NCBI GenBank assembly: GCA_015222965.1
Contig: JADFWF010000167.1
Coordinates: 1 to 11,172 of the forward strand
From: Pseudomonadota bacterium
Lineage (GTDB): Bacteria > Pseudomonadota > Gammaproteobacteria > SZUA-229
Length of the DNA stretch: 11,172 nucleotides
Direction of reading: 5' to 3'
The notes below the pieces were generated by a model that was not told the origin of the DNA, searched no databases, and was given only the letters and a program-made list of their open reading frames with translations. Below are positions 1 through 7,314 of this stretch, piece by piece. Within the stretch, counting starts at the first letter, position 1. The number at the start of each line of letters is the position of its first letter. Made by a program: the position numbers and the translations under genes.

Positions 1-16
1 ATCAGAATGACTTAAA

Positions 17-86
17 ATTCATTATTCATTATTCATTATTCATTATTCATTATTCATTATTCATTATTCATTATTCATTATTCATT
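17..86. repeat. Ten perfect tandem copies of the heptamer ATTCATT
   Basis: Ten uninterrupted copies of the 7-bp unit ATTCATT run from 17 to 86 and end 9 bp before the ATG of the alkC-like gene. Because seven is not a multiple of three, the tract reads through all three plus-strand frames with the same codon cycle, and none of these codons is a stop. The frame of the downstream gene stays open through the tract to the window edge. A perfect heptamer tract of this length is the type of sequence that changes copy number by slipped-strand mispairing. An effect on the next gene is inference. Confidence 0.97.
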
Positions 87-95
87 GCTTTCCCT

Positions 96-1175
96 ATGCC
101 TGAGCCTTTAAAAAATCTCTATAGCAAACGACTGATTAAAGGTCTTGGTATCGAGATTTCAAAACATCACATATCATTTGATCAGAAAGCATTTGATCGA
201 TCTATATTTGATAAAAACTGGAAGGACAAAGAATTAAAACAGCGCATGCGTCATATTGCTAAATGTTTACATCAGCACTTACCGGTAAACTATAAAAAGG
301 CGATAAAAATCCTCAAACCCGTGTCCGCTCAATTCAGTGGGTTTGAATATATGTTTTTTCAGGATTATGTGGAATGTTACGGCATGGATGATTTTGAAAC
401 ATCAATGCCGGCGCTTGAACATTTCACGAAATTTTCCAGCTCTGAATTCGCCGTGCGCGCTTTCATCCTGCAGGATGAAAAACGCATGATGAAACAGATG
501 CTGGACTGGACAGAATCCGACAACCATCATGTACGCCGTCTTGCGACAGAAGGATGCCGCCCTCGCCTACCCTGGGCTATCGCTTTACCCTCGTTCAAAA
601 AAAATCCACAGCCGGTATTAAAAATACTAAAAACTCTGATAAAAGATGACAGTGAATACGTACGCCGCAGTGTTGCCAACAACTTAAATGATATCTCCAA
701 AGACAATCCAGCAACTGTTCTGCAATGGGCAGAGCAGTGGTTGGGAGACAACGAAGAAACAGACAGGCTAATTAAACACGCCTGCCGCAGTTTGTTAAAA
801 CAGGGTGATGTTCAAGCATTATCGCTGTTCGGTTTTGCCCACGCCAAACATATCAAACTAGATAAGTTCAATGTACAGCCCACAGTAAACATGGGGGATA
901 AGCTGCAATTTACTTTTTTATTAAAAACGCAGAAAGCACATCTCGGACGATGCCGCATCGAGTTTGCTATCGACTTTATGAAAGCTAATGGCAATCAGAG
1001 TCGGAAAGTCTTTAAAATCTCTGAAGGTGAATACACTGAAAAAGAGAAACCAGTTTCTAAATATTTTTCGTTTAAAGAAATTTCCACGCGAAAATATTAT
1101 GCCGGCGAACACCGGCTTAGCATTATCGTAAATGGCGTCGAGCAATCAGAAAAACCTTTTAAACTTATACTTTAG
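96..1175 (+). CDS. alkC: AlkC-type DNA alkylation repair glycosylase with C-terminal Ig-like domain
   Basis: The 359-residue product looks like an AlkC-family HEAT-like-repeat DNA glycosylase, which removes N3-alkylated purines such as 3-methyladenine in the cytoplasm without base flipping. The opening MPEPLKNLY, the block around SDNHHVRRLATEGCRPRLPW (141-160) and YVRRSVANNLNDISKDNP (188-205) are typical of the family. Residues 1-250 form the helical repeat domain. Residues about 252-359 are beta-rich, ending GEHRLSIIVNG, and match the Ig-like domain that some AlkC proteins carry. The start at 96 fits the family N-terminus, although no Shine-Dalgarno sequence is visible before it and a heptamer repeat tract sits 9 bp upstream. 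It is convergent with the ankyrin gene, with 4 bp between the stops and no visible terminator. It has no obvious link to the cytochrome genes. Confidence 0.88.
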   Translation: MPEPLKNLYSKRLIKGLGIEISKHHISFDQKAFDRSIFDKNWKDKELKQRMRHIAKCLHQHLPVNYKKAIKILKPVSAQFSGFEYMFFQDYVECYGMDDFETSMPALEHFTKFSSSEFAVRAFILQDEKRMMKQMLDWTESDNHHVRRLATEGCRPRLPWAIALPSFKKNPQPVLKILKTLIKDDSEYVRRSVANNLNDISKDNPATVLQWAEQWLGDNEETDRLIKHACRSLLKQGDVQALSLFGFAHAKHIKLDKFNVQPTVNMGDKLQFTFLLKTQKAHLGRCRIEFAIDFMKANGNQSRKVFKISEGEYTEKEKPVSKYFSFKEISTRKYYAGEHRLSIIVNGVEQSEKPFKLIL

Positions 1176-1179
1176 AAAA

Positions 1180-3180
1180 TTAAAATATACCAAACAGTTT
1201 CTTTTCTTTCTCGTGCTTGCGAATCAATTCAGCAATCGTTTTATCATCAGCCAGTTCAGCCAGACTAATCGCCTGTTCACGTTTATCATTTCTTATGCCG
1301 ATATCAGCACCGGCTTTCAACAACAGTCTCACAGACTGCTCATTATTAGCCAGCACTGAAAGGATCAGTGCTGTATCACCAACATTATTCTTGCTGTCCA
1401 CGTCAGCACCTTGAGAGATCAATACTCTGACTATGTCTGCATGTCCGCGGCTGGCCGCCATCATTAACGGCGTATTGCCGTCATCTGCTTCGGCATCAAC
1501 CGTCAGTCCTTTTTTGACCAGCAGTAACACAACCTCTGAATTGTTCAATTGGGCAGCCTGATGCAACAGCGTTAAACCTTTGCCATCTTTGACATTGACG
1601 TTCGCCTGATTTTTTAGCAGGTAATCCACCGTGTTTGCTTTTGCAGCACCCATTGCATACCACCTAGCATCGTGGCCTGATGCATCTTGCGCCGTAATCT
1701 GCGCACCATTCTTGATCAGCTTTTTAACCGTTGCTAACGACATCGTTTCAACTGCGCGCATCAGATCATTTTTTCCATTTATCATTTTGTTGTCTGCACG
1801 TGCTTTTTTATCTAGCAGCTGATTTACGATCGGTTCATGTCTGTTCAATATCGCGTATGACAATGCACTACGACTATCCACATCTACCTTCGCCACATTA
1901 GCACCGGATGCCAGCAACGTTTCTACAGCTTTCTCCTTACCATACTCTGAAGCCCACATCAAAGGCGTTTTTTTATCTTTACCGGCCTTGTTCACATCTG
2001 CGCCTGCTGTCACTAACTGGGTAATGATCTTGTCATGACCCCGTAATGCCGCACGCGTCAGTGGTGTATGACCCTCCTTATCTTTTTTATTGACAGCCGC
2101 ACCTTTCCGCAATAATGCCGCGACCACATCCGCCTGTCCTTGCCATACCGCAATCATTAGTGGTGACCAGCCTTTATAAAGATCCCCTTTACTCTTATTG
2201 AGTGCAGTCATTTTCTGTTTGACGGTTAACTGATTGCTTTTCGCTTTTGGTAATCTGGCACCATATTTTTTCAGCAGCGCTACCGTTGATTCATGCTTAG
2301 CTTTTGCAGCAAGCACAATTGCAGTTTCGCCATTCTGATTTTTCACTTTCACAGATGACTTACTTTTCAATAGAACCTTTACTGTTTTATTATGCCCCTT
2401 TGCAGCAGCTAGCATCAGTGCAGTATTCCCATTGGCATCTCTACCTGATACTTTCGCGCCTTTCCATAACAGTTTGAGCACTATGTCTTTTTCACCCGCT
2501 GCAGCCGCCAGTTGCAAAGGGCGATCTTTATACTTATCTGCAGCATTAACATCAGCACCATGCTGAATAAGTAAACCGGCTATCTCAATTTTTTTCTGGG
2601 TAATCGCTTCCAGGAGTACAGGCCGCTGAAACTCATTACGTGTATCAGCACTTACACCATCATTCAGCAACTGCTTTACTACCTCACTATCACCCGTGTT
2701 TACAGCAAGTATGAGCGCTTCTTCAGAGTTTTCCGCATTAGCTATCAATACAGATTGCAAATTATCTGCCTGTATATTCTCTAAACGTTTGGCAGCATTT
2801 TTATGCCCCTGTTTTGCCGCCGCACTGTACCAGTAAATAGCATTTTTCCTGTTTCTCTTTATACCAATGCCATCTTCATAAAAAGTACCTAATAGATATT
2901 GCGCACGCTTGTAACCCTGCCGTGCAGATTTATCTAACCAGTAAGCGGCTTTCTTCGGATTTTCTTTTGTACCCTGGCCATTTCGATATAACACCGCCAT
3001 CTGGTACTGTGCCCGCTTGTCACCTTCTCTTGCAAGCTGTATGAGAATGCTGGCTGCCCTGGTAAAATCCTGGGTACGGATAGCTAATTTCGCATCATCC
3101 ATGGTCGCTGCTTCTGCGGTAAATACCAGCAGAAGAGATACACATACGATCGTTATATATCGTCTCACCAAAGTTTTCAT
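1180..3180 (-). CDS. Exported Sel1-repeat and ankyrin-repeat protein
   Basis: The product is 666 residues from the ATG at 3180. A TTG at 3198 would add six residues and overlap the upstream stop; I prefer the ATG because MKTLVRR followed by a hydrophobic stretch makes a clean signal peptide with a cleavage site after AEA (residue 24). Residues about 45-135 hold two to three Sel1/TPR-like repeats (for example the AQYLLGTFYEDGIGI pattern). Residues about 151-660 hold roughly fifteen ankyrin repeats of 33 residues (G.TPLM.AA..GH..IV..LL..GADV). One interruption near 295-330 splits them into blocks of about five and ten. Both repeat types bind other proteins, so a periplasmic scaffold or inhibitor is plausible but the partner is unknown. 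It lies 4 bp after the stop of the iron-sulfur/FAD gene and is probably co-transcribed and translationally coupled with it. Confidence 0.85.
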   Translation of the reverse strand: MKTLVRRYITIVCVSLLLVFTAEAATMDDAKLAIRTQDFTRAASILIQLAREGDKRAQYQMAVLYRNGQGTKENPKKAAYWLDKSARQGYKRAQYLLGTFYEDGIGIKRNRKNAIYWYSAAAKQGHKNAAKRLENIQADNLQSVLIANAENSEEALILAVNTGDSEVVKQLLNDGVSADTRNEFQRPVLLEAITQKKIEIAGLLIQHGADVNAADKYKDRPLQLAAAAGEKDIVLKLLWKGAKVSGRDANGNTALMLAAAKGHNKTVKVLLKSKSSVKVKNQNGETAIVLAAKAKHESTVALLKKYGARLPKAKSNQLTVKQKMTALNKSKGDLYKGWSPLMIAVWQGQADVVAALLRKGAAVNKKDKEGHTPLTRAALRGHDKIITQLVTAGADVNKAGKDKKTPLMWASEYGKEKAVETLLASGANVAKVDVDSRSALSYAILNRHEPIVNQLLDKKARADNKMINGKNDLMRAVETMSLATVKKLIKNGAQITAQDASGHDARWYAMGAAKANTVDYLLKNQANVNVKDGKGLTLLHQAAQLNNSEVVLLLVKKGLTVDAEADDGNTPLMMAASRGHADIVRVLISQGADVDSKNNVGDTALILSVLANNEQSVRLLLKAGADIGIRNDKREQAISLAELADDKTIAELIRKHEKEKKLFGIF

Positions 3181-3184
3181 TAAA

Positions 3185-4522
3185 TCATGCTGTTCCAAAT
3201 TTCGTATCTACCGTGATGCCAATACTCTTTAGAAAACCTGTTGGCAAAATACCACCGGCACAGACAATTATCGCATTGTTATCGATACATAGTTCTTCAT
3301 CAACTGTTTTAATCACTACCTGATCTTGCTCAATCTGCTTTACATTTGACTTCATCAATACGCGTAAACGACCTGCTTTTTCAGCCGCTGCAATCTTGCT
3401 GCGATTTTTTTCCTTGGCGCGAGAAAAAGCCTCGCTTCGATAAGAGATTGATACTGTGGTTCCTTTTTCTTCTGAGATACTGACTGCTGCCTCAAGCGCA
3501 CTGTCACCACCACCGACGATCAGTACGTGTTGATTTCGATATTGCGCTGGATCAATCAGGCGGTACACAACTTTGCTCTGCTCTTCTCCTGGAACACCCA
3601 GTTTTCGCGGTGTGCCACGACGGCCAATTGCCAGCAGGATTGCCCGCGTATGATATTCGCTAGCACCTGTTTTGACATGAAAACCCCTGCTATTATCAGG
3701 CAAGTTCTCTGCCTCGACGCTCTCAACCCGTTCTCGATCTTTTATCTCCAATCCTGCTTTTATCACCACATTAGCCCAGAATTCCATTAGGGCTTCTTTG
3801 GTTGTTTCCTTGAATTGCATTTTACCAACGATCGGCAATACCGCAGGGGCCGTCATTACGATTTTCCCTCTAGGATAATGTGATACTGTGCCACCGAGCG
3901 TGTCCTGTTCCAGCGTGACAAAATTCAATTTTTTATCTTTGGCTGCCAACGAAGCCGCTAAACCTGCCGGCCCGGCACCGACGATAACAAGATCAATCAC
4001 ATCGCTCTTACCCTTGTCAGTCTCGTGGCCGACACCATCGATCTTGCAGATGGAATCAACAGCTTCCACACCCTGCCTGACGGCGTTTCGAATAAGCCCC
4101 ATACCACCCAATTCACCCGCAATAAATATACCCGGTACATTTGTCTGAAAATCAGGATCGACCTGTGGGATATCGACACCGCGTTTTTCAGTGCCGAAGA
4201 CAAGCTCGATAGCATTAAACGGACAAGCTGTTTTGCAGGCACCGTGACCTATGCAGTGGGTCGGATTTGTAAGATGCGCTTTTCCATGAATCAACCCTAA
4301 TACGTTTTTAGATCTTTCCGGGCAGGCAGTCACACAAGTGGCGCAGCCCAGGCAGAGGGCATGATTTACGATCGGGTGAATCGATGCCGGCTCGGTTAAA
4401 CCCGATGCTACAGCCTCTTCATGGACACGCTGACTTTTGCGGTGTTTTGTCGAGCGCTTCCAGAAATAGAAAAAAAATATTAATAAAAGTGGCAGCCCGT
4501 ACAGCCACATAATGGGCGACAT
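3185..4522 (-). CDS. Membrane-anchored 4Fe-4S/FAD/NAD(P) oxidoreductase (thioredoxin reductase-like fold)
   Basis: This 445-residue flavoprotein probably moves electrons between NAD(P)H and iron-sulfur clusters at the inner membrane. Residues 5-21 form one transmembrane helix followed by KRSTKHRKSQR, so by the positive-inside rule the rest faces the cytoplasm. A ferredoxin-like region follows: C57-C60-C63-C67 then Pro, and C90-H93-C96-C100 then Pro, where His replaces the second Cys. The FAD loop is GAGPAG (182-187) and the NAD(P) loop is GGGDSA (337-342). No redox-active CxxC is present, so it is not a true thioredoxin reductase. The NVPGIFIAGE segment (128-137), normally near the C-terminus of such enzymes, lies before the FAD loop. 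GAGG at 4530-4533 (minus) sits 7 nt before the ATG. It is first in the minus-strand operon and divergent from the cytochrome genes. The physiological partner is inferred from context only. Confidence 0.87.
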   Translation of the reverse strand: MSPIMWLYGLPLLLIFFFYFWKRSTKHRKSQRVHEEAVASGLTEPASIHPIVNHALCLGCATCVTACPERSKNVLGLIHGKAHLTNPTHCIGHGACKTACPFNAIELVFGTEKRGVDIPQVDPDFQTNVPGIFIAGELGGMGLIRNAVRQGVEAVDSICKIDGVGHETDKGKSDVIDLVIVGAGPAGLAASLAAKDKKLNFVTLEQDTLGGTVSHYPRGKIVMTAPAVLPIVGKMQFKETTKEALMEFWANVVIKAGLEIKDRERVESVEAENLPDNSRGFHVKTGASEYHTRAILLAIGRRGTPRKLGVPGEEQSKVVYRLIDPAQYRNQHVLIVGGGDSALEAAVSISEEKGTTVSISYRSEAFSRAKEKNRSKIAAAEKAGRLRVLMKSNVKQIEQDQVVIKTVDEELCIDNNAIIVCAGGILPTGFLKSIGITVDTKFGTA

Positions 4523-4625
4523 TGCAGAACCTCGAGTAAATTCAGATCACGTTGATTTTTGCACAAATAGACATAGAAACCTGCATCTTTCGGTTGAAAA
4601 AACACAGCCCCAATCTAAGCTATTG

Positions 4626-4655
4626 ATTATAGATACTGCTATAAAAAAGTGTCGA
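4626..4655 (-). promoter_or_regulatory. Predicted sigma70-type promoter for the oxidoreductase/ankyrin operon
   Basis: On the minus strand TCGACA (4655-4650, five of six to TTGACA) is followed after 18 bp by TATAAT (4631-4626), a perfect -10. The expected start is near 4619, giving a leader of about 97 nt to the ATG at 4522. The -35 lies inside the dyad at 4650-4665, so a factor bound there would touch polymerase directly. This is read by eye and not experimentally supported. Confidence 0.55.
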
Positions 4656-4665
4656 AAATTTGACA
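4650..4665. promoter_or_regulatory. Candidate operator dyad TGTC-N8-GACA, copy 1
   Basis: TGTCGAAAATTTGACA has TGTC and GACA arms and agrees with its own reverse complement at 12 of 16 positions. It contains the minus-strand -35 (TCGACA) and on the plus strand a consensus TTGACA (4660-4665), with only a weak -10 near 4684-4691. A further inverted GTCGAAAA arm lies at 4677-4684. A second copy with one mismatch occurs at 10374-10389 before the PKD cytochrome gene. It is likely the binding site of a dimeric regulator; which one is unknown. Confidence 0.5.
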
Positions 4666-4849
4666 AAAGTTAAATTTTTTCGACCTATTTGCTAAAAAAT
4701 CGCTAGACTAGCTGTTAACATGCTGACTATATAGGGAAAAATAAGCCCATAAAGCACACAGTCTAGCCGTATTCCGTCAGTACACCAATTGCGCCAAAAT
4801 AAATTTTCAATAATTATTTGATAAAGAACGTAATCGTTCTCTTTAGGCA
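4666..4849 (+). other. Leader region of the cytochrome operon with inverted repeats
   Basis: This stretch, the plus-strand half of the 327-bp gap 4523-4849, has no credible gene. It holds an 8-bp perfect inverted repeat GCTAGACT (4702-4709)/AGTCTAGC (4760-4767) with a smaller GGG/CCC pair inside (4734-4736/4746-4748). It also holds a tight hairpin AGAACG-TAAT-CGTTCT (4825-4840) ending 9 nt before the ATG at 4850, where a ribosome would land. The only Shine-Dalgarno-like bases are TAGG at 4844-4847, too close to the ATG to be ideal. Control of translation by folding is possible but unproven. Confidence 0.4.
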
Positions 4850-5698
4850 ATGTCATTAAAACAACTAATCTATAACCCATTTCAACTCGTCTATAACCAC
4901 CTTTTTAGCTTCGGACTGGTTGTCATACTTATTTTCGGCTGGATACACCGTGATGATAATTACCTGAGCGCTGAAACTGGAGCCGGTTATCTACTGGGCA
5001 TCGTTGGCGGCAGTCTGATGTTAGTTTTGCTGTTATACCCGCTCAGTAAACGTGTTGCATTATTAACCCGGTTTATCCCGGTACGCTACTGGTTTGGCAT
5101 CCACATGCTTCTTGGCATTGTTGGCCCTGTGTTGATCCTGTTTCACTCCAACTTCCAAACGGGCTCTACCAACAGCACGGTCGCACTGATCTGCATGTTA
5201 CTGGTTGCAGGAAGCGGCATTATCGGTCGTTACATCTATACCAACATACATCATGGTCTCTACGGGACGCGCGTAACACTTAACGAACTTAAACTGAAAA
5301 CAGAAAATGACCACGCTGAATTTCTCCGGCTTTTTGCAAAAGATAAGAGACTTAATAGCCAACTGGAAAAAATGGAGGAGAAAGCACTGCGACCGTACAC
5401 CAGTCTAACGAAAAGTGTTTTACATGCCATATACCTGGCCGTCAACGCGCGCAGATTTAACAGGAAAGTACAGCGATTACTAAAAAACAGTTATCGTGAA
5501 ACCAATGAAAACACCCCCCTGCCGGATAATAAAGAATTAGCTCATCTGATCGACCACTATACGCTTGCACTCAGAAAGACAGCCGCATTCAAAGTATACG
5601 AACGACTTTTCTCACTGTGGCACATACTTCACCTGCCACTGTTTTTTTTGATGATCATCACCGCCGTCATCCACATTTTTGCGGTACATATGTACTAG
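4850..5698 (+). CDS. Putative transmembrane di-heme cytochrome b
   Basis: The 282-residue protein has five likely transmembrane helices: about 15-31, 44-64, 81-101, 110-130 and 256-279. Helix 3 has H85 and H99, and helix 5 has H261 and H275; both pairs are 14 residues apart, the spacing by which two stacked b hemes are held in cytochrome b and ferric reductase-type proteins. By the positive-inside rule H85/H261 would lie at the cytoplasmic side and H99/H275 at the periplasmic side. Between helices 4 and 5 is a charged loop of about 125 residues, predicted cytoplasmic, that could dock a soluble partner such as the divergently encoded FAD protein. It has no signal peptide or CxxCH. The 21-heme gene starts 17 bp after its stop, so the two are surely co-transcribed. 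I do not recognise a named family; heme binding is inferred from the His pattern. Confidence 0.72.
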   Translation: MSLKQLIYNPFQLVYNHLFSFGLVVILIFGWIHRDDNYLSAETGAGYLLGIVGGSLMLVLLLYPLSKRVALLTRFIPVRYWFGIHMLLGIVGPVLILFHSNFQTGSTNSTVALICMLLVAGSGIIGRYIYTNIHHGLYGTRVTLNELKLKTENDHAEFLRLFAKDKRLNSQLEKMEEKALRPYTSLTKSVLHAIYLAVNARRFNRKVQRLLKNSYRETNENTPLPDNKELAHLIDHYTLALRKTAAFKVYERLFSLWHILHLPLFFLMIITAVIHIFAVHMY

Positions 5699-5715
5699 CC
5701 TCAGACAACCTATAA

Positions 5716-7314
5716 ATGCGCAAAATATACCGGCCTACCACTCATTTCATATTGCTTTTGAGCTTTATGTTAGCGTCAACCGCCATCAACGCCGACACTT
5801 TTGAGTCAATGCTGATGCCAGGACCGGTCATCGACGCGCATAAGAAATACGAGCAGGACTGCGACCAGTGTCACGACACATCAGACAAACAGAAACAGGG
5901 GCAACTCTGTGTCCAGTGTCACGCACATGAAAATATCCTTGATGATCTGAGCAAAAAGACCGGCTTTCATGGTCGCTTACCTAAGCAGTCACGAGATGAC
6001 TGTAAGCATTGCCACACTGAGCACGAAGGAAGAGATGCAAAAATTGTGTTACTGACCCCCTCTACTTTCAATCATCAAAAAACAGATTTCGCGCTAAAAG
6101 GGACACATAAAAAAACATCGTGTGATGCCTGCCATAAAAAAGATAAAAAATATTCTGAAGCTCCGGGCGACTGCTACAGCTGTCATAAAAAAGCGGACGC
6201 ACATGATGGCAAGCAAGGTGAAAAATGCGGCGACTGCCATAAATCAACGAGCTGGAATGACTCTGGCTTCGATCACGATAAAACTGACTTCAAGTTGAAA
6301 GGTGCACATGAAAAAACATCATGTAACGCCTGTCACATAAATAAGAAATATAAAGACACCCCCAAAGCGTGCATCAACTGTCACCAGGTAAATGACGTGC
6401 ATCGTGGCGGATATGGCAAAAAATGTGAAACCTGCCATAACTCAAATAAATGGAAAGAAACCCGCTTTGACCATAACAAAAAAACTGATTTCCCTCTGTA
6501 TGGCAGACATAAAAAAGCGGCTTGTAACAGTTGCCACGTCGCCGGCGCTACTAAAAAAGAACTGCCGACCAAATGTTATGGCTGCCACAAAAATGACGAC
6601 AGCCATAAAGGCCGATACGGCAAGAAGTGCAATGATTGCCACGTGTCGTCATCCTGGGACAAGAAGAAGTTTGATCACAACAAAAAAACCGATTTCCCGT
6701 TGCGTGGCAAACACAGTAAAACTGCCTGCAACCTCTGCCACAAGGGTGAATTATATAAGGGCAAATCAACATCTAAGGATAAATTAAAGTCTAAATGCGT
6801 CGCTTGCCACAAGAAAGATGATGTACACAAAGGCAAACAGGGCAAAAAATGCGACAGTTGTCATAACGAAAAAGGCTGGCACAGTAATGTTTTATTCGAT
6901 CACGACCTTTCCAGCTTCCCTCTCATCGGCATGCACGCTGCCACACAGTGCGAAGAATGCCATCTCAGTGCTGAATACGGCAAAACCGAAGATGAATGCA
7001 ATAGTTGCCACTCAGAAGATGATGTACATAAAACCAGGTTAGGGACGGATTGTGAGACCTGCCATACACCCAACTCATGGCAGACATGGCTGTTCGACCA
7101 TGACAAAACCACCTCTTTCAAAATCGATGGCGCACATGAATCTCTAGGCTGCTACGACTGCCACAAGAGTGAATCAGATGGAACCTTGCGGGCATCGAAG
7201 GACTGCATCTTCTGCCATCGTAACCGTGATGTACACGACCGGCAATTTGGCAGGCAGTGCGGCCACTGCCACGATACGGATAGTTTTAAAGACGCCATTA
7301 TAAGAAGGCAGTAA
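5716..7314 (+). CDS. 21-heme periplasmic cytochrome c with six tri-heme repeats
   Basis: The 532-residue product has a Sec signal peptide (cleavage near INA-DT, residue 26) and 21 CxxCH heme motifs, by direct count, from C49 to C515. After a first group of three hemes, residues 118-524 contain six tri-heme repeats starting at residues 118, 185, 251, 319, 394 and 460. Each repeat has an FDH (FNH in the first) K-T-D-F start, a G-x-H, then three CxxCH with D-x-H before the third. The three extra His per repeat match three hemes, so bis-His, low-potential hemes of the cytochrome c3/c7 kind are expected. The protein is Lys-rich and extended modules suggest a periplasmic wire. The start gives a good signal peptide although no Shine-Dalgarno is visible; coupling to the preceding gene is likely. 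Family assignment (multiheme cytochrome c) is firm, exact role is inferred. Confidence 0.95.
   Translation: MRKIYRPTTHFILLLSFMLASTAINADTFESMLMPGPVIDAHKKYEQDCDQCHDTSDKQKQGQLCVQCHAHENILDDLSKKTGFHGRLPKQSRDDCKHCHTEHEGRDAKIVLLTPSTFNHQKTDFALKGTHKKTSCDACHKKDKKYSEAPGDCYSCHKKADAHDGKQGEKCGDCHKSTSWNDSGFDHDKTDFKLKGAHEKTSCNACHINKKYKDTPKACINCHQVNDVHRGGYGKKCETCHNSNKWKETRFDHNKKTDFPLYGRHKKAACNSCHVAGATKKELPTKCYGCHKNDDSHKGRYGKKCNDCHVSSSWDKKKFDHNKKTDFPLRGKHSKTACNLCHKGELYKGKSTSKDKLKSKCVACHKKDDVHKGKQGKKCDSCHNEKGWHSNVLFDHDLSSFPLIGMHAATQCEECHLSAEYGKTEDECNSCHSEDDVHKTRLGTDCETCHTPNSWQTWLFDHDKTTSFKIDGAHESLGCYDCHKSESDGTLRASKDCIFCHRNRDVHDRQFGRQCGHCHDTDSFKDAIIRRQ
6067..7287 (+). repeat. Six in-frame tri-heme coding repeats of about 66-75 codons
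   Basis: Within the 21-heme gene six units begin near 6067, 6268, 6466, 6670, 6895 and 7093. The fourth unit is longer (75 codons) because of a Lys/Ser-rich insert around residues 345-360. Units three and four (6466 and 6670) are the most alike, also at the nucleotide level, suggesting growth by internal duplication, but synonymous positions have diverged, so the duplication is not very recent. Confidence 0.85.

Noticed and set aside
17..86. CRISPR array or iteron origin
   Set aside because: The 7-bp units are directly adjacent without spacers and there are no cas genes, rep gene or DnaA boxes; it is a simple sequence repeat.
3181..3198. TTG start for the ankyrin protein that adds MEQHDL
   Set aside because: It overlaps the end of the upstream gene, has no better ribosome site, and puts an acidic segment before the signal peptide. 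The ATG at 3180 is simpler.
4692..4880. Minus-strand open frame of 62 codons across the start of the cytochrome b gene
   Set aside because: It overlaps the divergent control region and a well supported gene, has no ribosome site or recognisable features, and reads like chance translation.
6392..6787. 131-codon plus-strand frame inside the 21-heme gene
   Set aside because: It is the +1 frame of a Lys- and Cys-rich repetitive gene; its regularity comes from the tri-heme repeats.
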